From: Cellulomonas fulva
Lineage (GTDB): Bacteria > Actinomycetota > Actinomycetes > Actinomycetales > Cellulomonadaceae
Direction of reading: 5' to 3'
DNA length: 64,000 nucleotides
Assembly (NCBI RefSeq): GCF_018531375.1
Contig: NZ_JAHBOH010000001.1
Location: forward strand, 1,674,001 to 1,738,000
In this document: positions 21,565-28,824 of the stretch, one piece after another
Layout: every line of letters begins with the position of its first letter
Numbering within the stretch: position 1 is the first letter of the stretch
Translations under genes and position numbers: made by a program
The notes under the pieces: generated by a model
What the model saw: the letters and a program-made list of their open reading frames with translations, nothing else
Told to the model about the DNA's origin: nothing
Database searches by the model: none

Positions 21565-22431
21565 GTGGCGGACGACGTGCTGGCGGGATGGGTCGAGGTC
21601 GCGGCGGAGAGCGTCGAGCGCGCCCGGACCGCGTGCGCGGAGCTGCGGTGGCACGAGGCGTACCGCCGGCGCTGGCGCGAGGTCCGCGCCGAGTCCGGCC
21701 TGCGTGCCGCCCAGGCGAGCGCGCTGCTCGAGGGGGCGCGGCTCCCGCTCGACGTGGCGCGGGGGATCGCGACCGGGGCGGCCGGGGCCTCGCTCGGCCC
21801 CGGTTCCGTCGGCGGCGGCGGGGTGGCCGATCCCGAGGCCGTGCTGACCGGGGCCGTGCGCGGGTCCGCGTTCGCCGAACGGCTGATGCCGGAGCTGGCC
21901 GGCCAGGGCGCGCCCGCCGTGCCGCCGCTGCCGCAGCTGCTGGCGCGGGCCCACACGGTGGTGGCGGCGGGCTGGGTGCCGACCGCCGCCCTGGGCCGGC
22001 TGCGCGACGACGAGCCCGCTCGCGACGTCGCCGGCCTGGGACCCGCTCCGGTGGGCCGTGAGGTGGCGGCGCGGATCGACCTGCTGTCGAGGACGGTCGC
22101 GACGACGAGCGCGCCCGCCCTCGTCGTCGCCGCGCTGGCGCATGCCGAGGTGCTCGCGGTGCGGCCGTTCGTGGCGGGCAACGGGTTGGTCGCCCGGCTC
22201 GTCGGACGCGTGCTGCTCACGTGCGGCGGGCTCGACCCGACCGGCTCCGTCCTGCCCGAGTCCGTGTGGGCCGCGGCGCCGCAGGTCTACGTCGCGGGTG
22301 CCGCGGGGTACGCGACCGGCACGACGCAGGGCGTGGCGGCATGGCTGACGCAGTACGCCGACGCTGTGGCGAGCGGGGCGGGGGCCGCGCGCGAGGTCGC
22401 CGACGCGGTGCTGGCGGGCCGGCTGGGCTGA
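21565..22431 (+). CDS. Fic-like protein with degenerate catalytic motif
   Basis: A 288-residue protein resembling the Fic/Doc-like family found beside actinobacterial Tad clusters. The Fic core reads VRPFVAGNGLVARLVGRVLL: the active-site His of HPFxxGNGRxxR is Arg and the NGR Arg is Leu, so AMP transfer is unlikely. The rest of the fold (YRRRWREVRAESGLRAAQAS, helices around LVVAALAHAEVLAVRP) is kept. The GTG at 21565 (VADDVLAGWV) is preceded by an 81-base divergent region shared with malic enzyme. The role is unknown; the position next to HAD and Tad genes is the only clue. Confidence 0.72.
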   Translation: MADDVLAGWVEVAAESVERARTACAELRWHEAYRRRWREVRAESGLRAAQASALLEGARLPLDVARGIATGAAGASLGPGSVGGGGVADPEAVLTGAVRGSAFAERLMPELAGQGAPAVPPLPQLLARAHTVVAAGWVPTAALGRLRDDEPARDVAGLGPAPVGREVAARIDLLSRTVATTSAPALVVAALAHAEVLAVRPFVAGNGLVARLVGRVLLTCGGLDPTGSVLPESVWAAAPQVYVAGAAGYATGTTQGVAAWLTQYADAVASGAGAAREVADAVLAGRLG

Positions 22432-22774
22432 GCGGCCGGCTCTCGCGGCGTGCGGTGCCCGCGCGGGCTTGCAGGCATGCGGTGTCCGAACGACCTTGCA
22501 CACGAACGACGACGCCCCCGGAGGGACGTCGCCGTCGGTCTGCCGCCGTGAGGGTGATCAAGCGTGCGTTCTATGGTCGCAACGGGACCAGCCCGGTCGA
22601 CCCGCCCGAAGGTGGGCTACACCTGCGCGTGGGTGCCCTCCCGGCTCTGCAGTTGTAGGACCGTTCCTACTCCCGTCCGCCTGATCTGGGAAGCCGAGCC
22701 GGCGTCCGTGCAGGTCGTGGGCGGCGGCGCGCCGCATGCTGGACGTGGCGTCCGCGATCCGGGACCCGTTCGGC
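22432..22774. other. Intergenic region between convergent Fic-like and HAD genes
   Basis: A 343-base gap where two genes end facing each other, so no promoter is needed by them. It holds a clean inverted repeat at 22655-22670. Short open frames on both strands have no recognisable protein sequence or ribosome-binding site. The lower half has mildly lower GC than the flanks. A small RNA or lost gene cannot be excluded. Confidence 0.5.
22655..22670. promoter_or_regulatory. Orphan inverted repeat GTAGGA-CCGT-TCCTAC
   Basis: A perfect 6-base inverted repeat with a 4-base spacer in non-coding sequence. The arms are too short for a good terminator but typical of a dimeric regulator site. No start codon of a believable gene lies close by. 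Confidence 0.3.
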
Positions 22775-23647
22775 TCAGGCGGCGCGGGCTCGTCGGACCC
22801 GGCGGACGGTCCACCAGGCGACGCCCGCGGCGACGGCGAGACCCACCAGGACACCGGTGGTGACCCGGGCCTCGCGGTCGAAGTCGAACAGCGGGACCGG
22901 GCGCCGGAACGTCAGGGTGCCCCACCCCTGCTCGAGCGCCGCGCGCCGCAGCGTCCGGTCCGGGTTCACCGCGAAGCCGTGGCCCACCGCCGCGAGCATC
23001 GGCGCGTCGGTGATCGAGTCCGAGTCCGCGAAGCTCGCCGCGAGGTCGTACCCGTGCCGGTCCGCGAGATCCCGGATCGCGACGGCCTTGTTCTCGCCGT
23101 ACGCGTAGAAGTCGATCTCGCCCGTGTAGCGCCCCTCGACCACCTGCATGCGCGTCGCGACGACGTGGTCCGCGCCGAGCACGGCGGCGATCGGCTCCAC
23201 GATCTCGCTCCCGGACGCCGAGACGATCACCACGTCGTGGCCCGCGGCGTGGTGCTCCTCGATCAGCGCGACCGCCTCGGCGTAGACCGTCGGGTCGATC
23301 GCCTGGTGCAGGGTCTCCGCGACCACCTGAGACACCTGCGAGACCGGCCAGCCCGCGACCGTGCGCGACAAGTTGGCGCGCAGGCGCTCCGTCTGTACCT
23401 CGTCGGCGCCGCCCACCAGGTACAGGAACTGCGCGACCGCCGTGCGCAGGACGTTGCGCCTGGTCAGCAGGCCCTCCGCGAGGAAGCCGCGGGAGAAGGC
23501 CGTGGCCGACGAGGTGGCGATGATCGTCTTGTCCAGGTCGAAGAACGCGGCCGTGCGCCCGACCCGCGGGCCCGACCTGGGGGTTCGCTCGGGGTCGCCG
23601 TCCGCGGCCGCGCTCTGCCCCGCGTCGTGCCCGGCGTCGTGAACCAT
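22775..23647 (-). CDS. HAD-IB family phosphatase, membrane-anchored
   Basis: A 290-residue HAD hydrolase of the SerB-like IB subfamily. Motif I is AAFFDLDKTIIATSSATAF (nucleophile DLDKT), motif II VIVSASGSEIVEP, and motif III/IV DLAASFADSDSITDAPMLAA. A C-terminal hydrophobic helix (TTGVLVGLAVAAGVAWWTV) followed by basic residues suggests anchoring to the membrane. The ATG at 23647 has GAGGGAG upstream. Such phosphatases are conserved next to Tad/Ssd genes in actinobacteria. It is divergent from the Tad operon across a long regulatory region. The substrate is unknown; serine phosphate is possible but not shown. Confidence 0.88.
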   Translation of the reverse strand: MVHDAGHDAGQSAAADGDPERTPRSGPRVGRTAAFFDLDKTIIATSSATAFSRGFLAEGLLTRRNVLRTAVAQFLYLVGGADEVQTERLRANLSRTVAGWPVSQVSQVVAETLHQAIDPTVYAEAVALIEEHHAAGHDVVIVSASGSEIVEPIAAVLGADHVVATRMQVVEGRYTGEIDFYAYGENKAVAIRDLADRHGYDLAASFADSDSITDAPMLAAVGHGFAVNPDRTLRRAALEQGWGTLTFRRPVPLFDFDREARVTTGVLVGLAVAAGVAWWTVRRVRRARAA

Positions 23648-23755
23648 GCACTCCCTCGCTCTCGTCGCGGCACCGTCGTTCCCCGCCCTGCGGTGCCGTC
23701 CGCCCGCGAGCCTAACCGCGCGCTCCGACACCGGGCCGTGGCGCACGTCGGGCCG

Positions 23756-23843
23756 CGAGGTCGTCAGACACGTGCGGCGGCGTCGAGTTCTCATGAGCTC
23801 GTCAGAAACATCTGACGTCGACGCGCATCTTCTGACGACCTCG
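23756..23843. promoter_or_regulatory. Nested palindromes with four CGTCAGA half-sites
   Basis: Outer arms CGAGGTCGTCAGA (23756-23768) and TCTGACGACCTCG (23831-23843) are perfect 13-base complements. Inside lies CGTCAGA-AACA-TCTGACG (23800-23817). All four share the half-site CGTCAGA. It lies in the divergent region of the HAD phosphatase and Tad operon, about 110 bases before the HAD start, so it is a strong operator candidate for both. Confidence 0.6.
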
Positions 23844-24100
23844 CCGGCGACTGACGCCGCCGCGGGCGATGCGCGGGGCACCAGCCGACCTCAGTGCCCG
23901 GCCTGCGCTGGTCGTCCACAGATGGCCCGCGGCTGCGGTCGCGGCGCGGCGGTTGCAGGCAGTCTGCGAACGCGCGGGAGCGGGAGTCGCGGTGGGCGGC
24001 GAGGACGCGGCGGGGGGAGGACGCGGTGGGGGAGGACGCGGTGGCGAGGCCGCGGTGGTGAGGACGCAGTGTGTGGCGAGGACCGGTGGGTGGTGAGGAC

Positions 24101-24190
24101 GCGGATGGTGGCGCGGATGCGGATGGTGGCGCGGATGCGGATGGTGGCGCGGATGCGGATGGTGGCGCGGATGCGGATGGTGGCGCGGAT
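24101..24190 (+). repeat. Five perfect 18-base tandem repeats
   Basis: The unit GCGGATGGTGGCGCGGAT occurs five times without a mismatch. If translated from the GTG at 24071 it would code for repeating Ala-Asp-Gly-Gly-Ala-Asp units at the N-terminus of the Ssd protein. Identical copies point to recent expansion and likely length variation between strains. Confidence 0.92.
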
Positions 24191-24220
24191 GCGGTGGTCG
24201 GGAAGGGAGGTGCGGACGCG

Positions 24221-24997
24221 GTGAGGTGGCCTCAGGTCGAGGTGGGAGGCGTCCGTGCCGTGCCGGGAGAGGTTGCCGCGAAAGGCGGGGTGACGCGCGA
24301 GCGCGCGTTCGTCGTGGGCGTCGTCGGTGGGCGTGGCGGCGCCGGGACGTCGACGTTCGCGGCCGCGCTGGCCGCCCGGTTCGCGCGCGCGACGGCGACC
24401 GCTCTGGTGGACCTCGACCGGGCGGGTGCGGGCATCGACGTGCTGCTCGCGCTCGAGGACGCCGACGGCGTGCGCTGGCCCGACCTGTCGGCGGCGCGCG
24501 GCGAGGTCGATGGCGCGCAGGTGCTCGCGCTGCTGCCGCGGTGGGGTCCGTGCGCGGTGCTCAGCGCGGACCGGCAGCGGCCGACGCCGCCCGAGCCTGC
24601 CGTGGTCGCCGACGTGCTGCACGCACTCACCGGCGTCTGCGGCGTGCTGGTGCTGGACCTGGACCGCTCGGGCGTCGTCGCGGGGGAGTCGGTCGCGGCG
24701 GCGTGCGACGCGCTGGTGGTCGTGGCGCCGCGCGACCTGCGGACCGTCGCGGGGGTGCTGGCCCTGCGCCCGCAGCTCGTCGGGCACGGCGCCCTCACGG
24801 GCCTGGTCGCGGGCGGACCGGCGCCGGGCGGCCTCGGTGCCGACGAGCTCGCGCTCGCGGTGGACCTGCGGCTGCTCGGTCGCCTGCCCGTGGACCGGCG
24901 GACCGCGGCGGCGACGGAGCGCGGCGGACTGCCGTTGACGGGCGGCGTGGCCCGGACCGCGGCGCGCGTCGCCCGCGAGCTGCTGGCGGCGGCGTGA
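24221..24997 (+). CDS. Septum-site/CpaE-like ATPase (Ssd), short form
   Basis: A P-loop ATPase of the MinD/CpaE type found at the head of actinobacterial Tad pilus operons. From the GTG at 24221 (VRWPQVEVGG) it has 258 residues. The deviant Walker A is VVGVVGGRGGAGTSTFAAAL, and LVLDLDRSGVVAGES lies where Walker B falls. The ATPase core begins near residue 25, so the N-terminal receiver-like domain common in Ssd is absent. A GTG at 24071 would add an Ala-Asp-Gly repeat tail instead. The 3' end overlaps tadA by 4 bases. It may position the pilus machine at the cell envelope. Start uncertain. Confidence 0.78.
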   Translation: MRWPQVEVGGVRAVPGEVAAKGGVTRERAFVVGVVGGRGGAGTSTFAAALAARFARATATALVDLDRAGAGIDVLLALEDADGVRWPDLSAARGEVDGAQVLALLPRWGPCAVLSADRQRPTPPEPAVVADVLHALTGVCGVLVLDLDRSGVVAGESVAAACDALVVVAPRDLRTVAGVLALRPQLVGHGALTGLVAGGPAPGGLGADELALAVDLRLLGRLPVDRRTAAATERGGLPLTGGVARTAARVARELLAAA

Positions 24998-26295
24998 GGA
25001 CGACGACCGACGCGGGCGCGCTGGCACGCCGCCGACCCGCCTCTGGCGAGCCGGGCGGTGCCGGTGGGTGGGGCCGCGGCCCGGCAGCGAGCGGGACCGG
25101 TCCGCCCGCGACGACCGACGACGCCGCGTTCGTCGACGCGGTGCGTGACCGGCTGCGCGGGTCCGCCACCAGCGGCCTCACGACCGGGGGCGTCCCGCCC
25201 GCGCAGGCGCTCGTCGACGTCGTGCAGGAGGTGGCGCGAGGTCGTGGTGCCGTGCTGGGCTCGGCGGCGTTGGTGGCGACCGTCGAGCGGGTGCGTGCCG
25301 CGATCTTCGGCGCCGGTCCGCTGCAACCGCTGCTGGAGGACCCCGCGGTCACCGACGTGCTGGTGAACGGGCCGCGCGAGGTGTGGGTCGAGCGCGCGGG
25401 ACGGCTGGAGCGCGCGCCGGTGGACCTGGGCTCCGACGAGGACGTGCGCGCGCTGGCCGTGCGCCTCGCCGCGGCCGGCGGGCAGCGGCTGGACGACGCG
25501 GCACCCACCGCCGACGCCCGGCTGCCCGACGGCACGCGGCTGCACGCGGTGCTCCCGCCGGTGGCCGGCGGCGGGACGCTGCTGAGCCTGCGGGTGGTGC
25601 GCGCGCGGGCGCTGTCGGTCGCCGAGCTCGTCGCCTCGGGCACGCTCGCCACCGCGACCGTGCCCGTGCTGCGCGACCTGGTCGAGCGGCGTGCCAACCT
25701 CCTGGTGTCCGGCGCGACGGGCTCGGGCAAGACCACGCTCCTGGCGGCGCTGCTGTCCTGGGTGGGGCACGACGAGCGCATCGTGGTGATCGAGGAGGCG
25801 GGCGAGCTCTCGCCCGCCCATCCGCACGTGGTGCGGCTGATGGCGCGGCGCGCGAACGTCGACGGCGCGGGCCGGGTGGACCTGGCCGAGCTGGTCCGGC
25901 AGGCGCTGCGCATGCGACCGGACCGCATCGTGCTCGGTGAGTGTCGCGGGCCGGAGGTCCGGGAGGTGATGACCGCGCTCAACACCGGGCACGACGGGGG
26001 CTGCGCGACCGTCCACGCCAACGCGGCTGCCGACGTGCCGGCGCGCATCGAGGCGCTCGCGGCGCTCGCCGGGATGGGCCGGGAGGCGGTCGCGGCGCAG
26101 GCGTCCGCGGCGTTCGACGCGGTGCTGCACCTGCGCCGTGCCGGCCCGGGGCGCGCGCGGCGGTACCTGGCGGAGATCGGGGTGGTGCGGCGGACCGCCG
26201 AGGGCTGGGACGTGCAGACCGGGCTCGCCGTCGAGCCGTCCGGGGCGGTGGAGCACGGGCCGGGCTGGGGGCGGCTCGTGCGCGGGCGCGGATGA
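24994..26295 (+). CDS. tadA: TadA/CpaF-family type IV pilus secretion ATPase
   Basis: Cytoplasmic hexameric ATPase that powers Flp/Tad pilus assembly, 433 residues. The N-terminal domain has FGAGPLQPLLEDPAVTDVLV, and the ATPase domain NLLVSGATGSGKTTLLAALL (Walker A), RIVVIEEAGEL (Walker B/Asp box) and RPDRIVLGECRGPEV, followed by GHDGGCATVHAN with the His-box residues. The GTG start overlaps the Ssd stop (GTGA) and the stop overlaps the next gene (ATGA). The first 40 residues are low-complexity. Assignment secure. Confidence 0.95.
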   Translation: MRTTTDAGALARRRPASGEPGGAGGWGRGPAASGTGPPATTDDAAFVDAVRDRLRGSATSGLTTGGVPPAQALVDVVQEVARGRGAVLGSAALVATVERVRAAIFGAGPLQPLLEDPAVTDVLVNGPREVWVERAGRLERAPVDLGSDEDVRALAVRLAAAGGQRLDDAAPTADARLPDGTRLHAVLPPVAGGGTLLSLRVVRARALSVAELVASGTLATATVPVLRDLVERRANLLVSGATGSGKTTLLAALLSWVGHDERIVVIEEAGELSPAHPHVVRLMARRANVDGAGRVDLAELVRQALRMRPDRIVLGECRGPEVREVMTALNTGHDGGCATVHANAAADVPARIEALAALAGMGREAVAAQASAAFDAVLHLRRAGPGRARRYLAEIGVVRRTAEGWDVQTGLAVEPSGAVEHGPGWGRLVRGRG

Positions 26296-27041
26296 GCGTG
26301 ATCGTCGGGCTCGGGTCCGCGACGGTGCTGCTCGCGCTCGTGGGACCGCGCGGACGGGCGCTGCGCCGGGCCGCGGGTGACGCGCACGCCGGCGCGGGCC
26401 GCCCGGCCCGGGGCGCGGACCTGGCCGCGGTGCTGGTCGCGGCGGGGGCGGAGCTCCGGGCCGGGCGGTCCCCCGCCGACGCGTGGACCGCGGCGCTCGG
26501 GACGCCGACCGGCGCGGTGCCCGACGTCCGGGACCTGCTGGCGGCATGCGCTCCGGCCGACCGGCCCCGCTCCCGAGACCGGGGCCTGGACTCGGGCCCA
26601 GGCCGGCAACGTGGGGGTGGGCTCCCGTCGAGGCCGCGCGCCCCACGCCGTGCGCGGGACCCGCACCTGCTCGCGCGGGCCACCGCGGTCGTCGCCGCCA
26701 CCCGCACGGCGGAGGAGCTCGGCGCGCCGCTGGCGACGATGCTCGACCGGGTCGCCGAGTCGATCGCGCAGGACGTCGAGGCGCGCGACGAGGTGGACGC
26801 GGCGCTCGCCGGCCCGCGCGCGACGGCGCGCGTGCTCGCGGGGCTCCCGCTGCTCGGCCTGGCGCTCGCCGCGCTGCTCGGCGCCGACCCCTTCGCCGTC
26901 CTGCTCGGCGGCGGTCTGGGCACCACGGCCGGCGTGGCGGGCGCGGTCCTCCTGATCGTCGGACGGCGGTGGACGGCGCGGCTGATCGACGGCGCCCAGC
27001 GCGAGGTGCCGCGGCGGCGTCGGCCCGGGCCGCACCGATGA
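26292..27041 (+). CDS. tadB: TadB-like pilus inner-membrane platform protein
   Basis: A 249-residue type II secretion F-domain protein. The opening helix MSVIVGLGSATVLLALVGPR, the F-domain segment DLAAVLVAAGAELRAGRSPADAW (seen in part: AELRAGRSPADAW), then EELGAPLATMLDRVAESIAQ and two closing helices (LAGLPLLGLALAALLGADPF, GVAGAVLLIVGRRW) are as in the short actinobacterial TadB. It overlaps tadA and tadC by 4 bases each. It carries an Arg/Gly/Pro-rich stretch in the middle that is not family-typical. It forms the platform with TadC. Confidence 0.85.
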   Translation: MSVIVGLGSATVLLALVGPRGRALRRAAGDAHAGAGRPARGADLAAVLVAAGAELRAGRSPADAWTAALGTPTGAVPDVRDLLAACAPADRPRSRDRGLDSGPGRQRGGGLPSRPRAPRRARDPHLLARATAVVAATRTAEELGAPLATMLDRVAESIAQDVEARDEVDAALAGPRATARVLAGLPLLGLALAALLGADPFAVLLGGGLGTTAGVAGAVLLIVGRRWTARLIDGAQREVPRRRRPGPHR

Positions 27042-27601
27042 CGCTGCTGACGCTCGTGCTCGGCACGGCGCTCGTCGTCGGACCGTGGACGCTGCGGCGC
27101 CCCGCCGTGCCGGCCGCCGCACGCCGCCCCGGGGACGGGCGCGCGGGCCGGCACGCGCCGGCCGTGCCGCTCGACGCCGCGCTCCTGCTCGACCTGGTGG
27201 ACGCGGCGATCGGAGCGGGGGCGTCGGTCCCGCGCTCGCTCGAGGCCGTGGGCGCCGCGGTGGGCGGGGCGGACGGCACCGCGCTCGCGACGGCGGGCAC
27301 GGCCCTGGTGCTCGGTGCGTCGTGGCCCGCGGCCTGGGCGGACGCGCCGGTGGCCGCCGGTCAGGTCCGGGACGCGCTCGAGGCCGCGTGGAGCTCGGGT
27401 GCGGCGCCCGGGCCGGCCCTGCGGTCGCGGGCGGTGCGGCTGCGTCGGGAGCGACGTCGCCGAGCGCGGGCGGCCGGCGGGTCGCTCGGGGTGCACCTGG
27501 TGCTCCCGCTCGGCCTGTGCTTCCTGCCGGCCTTCGTGCTGCTGGGACTCGCGCCGCTGGTCCTGGGCCTCGCGGGCGACCTCGTCGGGACACTGCCGTG
27601 A
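27038..27601 (+). CDS. tadC: TadC-like pilus platform protein
   Basis: A 187-residue type II secretion F-domain protein, partner of TadB in the inner membrane. Visible segments are DAALLLDLVDAAIGAGASVP, RSLEAVGAAVGG and the closing helical pair GVHLVLPLGLCFLPAFVLLG, LAPLVLGLAGDLV, where the LPxGLCxLPAFxLLGxxP form is conserved in actinobacterial TadC. The ATG overlaps the TadB stop (ATGA). An in-frame GTG overlapping its own stop could extend the next gene upstream. Confidence 0.86.
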   Translation: MTLLTLVLGTALVVGPWTLRRPAVPAAARRPGDGRAGRHAPAVPLDAALLLDLVDAAIGAGASVPRSLEAVGAAVGGADGTALATAGTALVLGASWPAAWADAPVAAGQVRDALEAAWSSGAAPGPALRSRAVRLRRERRRRARAAGGSLGVHLVLPLGLCFLPAFVLLGLAPLVLGLAGDLVGTLP

Positions 27602-27783
27602 GGTCACCCCGGTCGCGTCCCGACCCCAGCACCCGCCGGACCCTCGCCCGTCCCCAGATCCGGCGCCGGCCGGCCCGGGGCACCGGGCGGCGCGCGACGG
27701 TGGAGGAGCGCCGGGAGGTCCGGCGTTCGCGGGCCGGGGGTCCGCTGCGGACGACGCCGGCTCGCCGGCGGGAGGGACGGGGC

Positions 27784-28089
27784 ATGACGACGACACTGGT
27801 GGCACCGGAGCAGGAGCGGCCGATCCGCGGGGACGACGCCGGGACCGCTCCGGCGCCGGCACGCGCGGGACGGGTGCGCCGGGCGTGCGGGCCGGCCGTG
27901 GGGTGGGTGCCGCGGCGGGTGGCTCGCCGCGTCGCGGGTGCCGCGCACGACGCGGGGATGGCGACCGCGGAGTACGCGATCGCGACGCTGGCGGCGGTGG
28001 GCTTCGCCGGCCTGCTCGTCGTGATCCTCAAGGGCAACGAGGTCAAGGGTCTGCTGCTGAACATCGTCAAGCAGGCGCTCTCGCTGTGA
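27784..28089 (+). CDS. DUF4244 Flp-pilin-like protein
   Basis: A small protein of 101 residues that probably is the pilin. The conserved core MATAEYAIATLAAVGFAGLL, VVILKGNEVKGLLL has the Glu followed by Tyr typical of Flp pilins, at the start of a single hydrophobic helix. The N-terminal 60 residues are basic and would be the leader. I chose the ATG at 27784, which has GGGAGG upstream. A GTG at 27598 overlapping the TadC stop would add a 62-residue Arg-rich stretch. No prepilin peptidase gene is nearby. Confidence 0.84.
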   Translation: MTTTLVAPEQERPIRGDDAGTAPAPARAGRVRRACGPAVGWVPRRVARRVAGAAHDAGMATAEYAIATLAAVGFAGLLVVILKGNEVKGLLLNIVKQALSL

Positions 28090-28454
28090 CGGGCGGCGGG
28101 TGGGCCGACCGGCTGCGCGGCGGTGCCGACCGGGGCTCGGTCACCGCCGAGCTGGCGGTCGGCCTGCCCGCGGTCGCGCTGCTGCTGGTCGCGGTGCTGG
28201 GCGTCGGCACCGCAGGCGTTCAGCACATGCGGTGCGCCGAGGCCGCGCGCACGGCCGCACGGGTGGCCGCCTTGGGGGAGACGGACGGGGAGGTGGTCGC
28301 CGCGGCACGGCGGGTCGCCGGCGACCGCGCGGACGTGCAGGTCAGCCGCACCGACGGCTGGGCGACCGTGACCGTGGTCGCCGAGCTGCCGATGGCGGGT
28401 CTGGGCGACGTGCTCACGCTCGAGGGTCGCGCGACCGCCTGGGTCGAGCCGTGA
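28086..28454 (+). CDS. TadE-like minor pilin/pseudopilin
   Basis: A 122-residue membrane-anchored protein of the TadE type. An N-terminal SVTAELAVGLPAVALLLVAV segment (Glu near the start of the helix) anchors it, and the rest (AARTAARVAALGETDGEV, AEAARTAARV) lies outside. It begins with GTG overlapping the DUF4244 stop and ends overlapping the next start. Minor pilin-like proteins of this kind help assemble the pilus. Confidence 0.85.
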   Translation: MTGGGWADRLRGGADRGSVTAELAVGLPAVALLLVAVLGVGTAGVQHMRCAEAARTAARVAALGETDGEVVAAARRVAGDRADVQVSRTDGWATVTVVAELPMAGLGDVLTLEGRATAWVEP

Positions 28455-28804
28455 GGAGCCTGCGGCACGACGAGCGCGGGGCCGGAACGGTGCTCCTGCT
28501 CGCCGTCGTGCTCGTCGGGCTGCTCGTGGCGGCAGGGCTCGGCGCCGTGGCCTCGGCCCACGCGGCGCGCGGGCGGGCCCAGGCGGCGGCGGACCTGGCC
28601 GCGCTCGCGGGGGCGAGCGCACTGCGGCGCCAGCCGGCCGTGGCCGCGTGCGCGCTCGCGGGCGAGGCCGCGCGGCGCAACGGTGCCGAGCTTCGCTCGT
28701 GCCACGACGAGCCCGTGCGCGTCCTCGTCGTCGAGGTCGCCGCGCGCGGCGCGGGGATGGTTGCCGTCGCGTCGGCGAGGGCCGGACCTCGGGGGAGCGC
28801 GTGA
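28451..28804 (+). CDS. TadE/TadG-like Flp pilus-associated protein (Rv3654c-like)
   Basis: A 117-residue protein with an N-terminal DERGAGTVLLLAVVLVGLLV membrane segment followed by AARGRAQAAADLAALAGASA, the pattern of the helicase/secretion neighbourhood proteins (Rv3654c-like) that close actinobacterial Tad operons. The Ala-rich LAALAGASALRRQ region is shared by TadG-like proteins. GTG start overlaps the previous stop. The last gene of the operon, convergent with the helicase 20 bases away. Confidence 0.83.
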   Translation: MRSLRHDERGAGTVLLLAVVLVGLLVAAGLGAVASAHAARGRAQAAADLAALAGASALRRQPAVAACALAGEAARRNGAELRSCHDEPVRVLVVEVAARGAGMVAVASARAGPRGSA

Positions 28805-28824
28805 GGGGCGCCGGTGAGCGCGGC

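Larger units (their letters stand above)
23648..24220. other. Divergent regulatory region and G-rich repeat tract before the Tad operon
   Basis: The left part (23750-23850) carries four CGTCAGA half-sites. The right part (about 23990-24200) is a purine-rich tract of GAGGACGCGGTGG-like units that ends in five perfect 18-base repeats. A frame from 23869 (LVVHRWPAAAVAARRLQAV, then CERAGAGVAVG) could be the remains of an Ssd N-terminal domain; it stops at 24096 in another frame from the ATPase. No intact gene is seen. Confidence 0.55.

Noticed and set aside
22469..22684. Small gene between the Fic-like and HAD genes
   Set aside because: No ribosome-binding site, unusual composition and no recognisable sequence; codon positions do not show the usual GC pattern.
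24101..24190. CRISPR array
   Set aside because: The five repeats are directly joined with no spacers and no cas genes are near, so it is a simple tandem repeat.
25979..27862. A long minus-strand frame over the Tad genes
   Set aside because: Antisense of tadA-tadC with Ala/Arg/Pro-rich content only.
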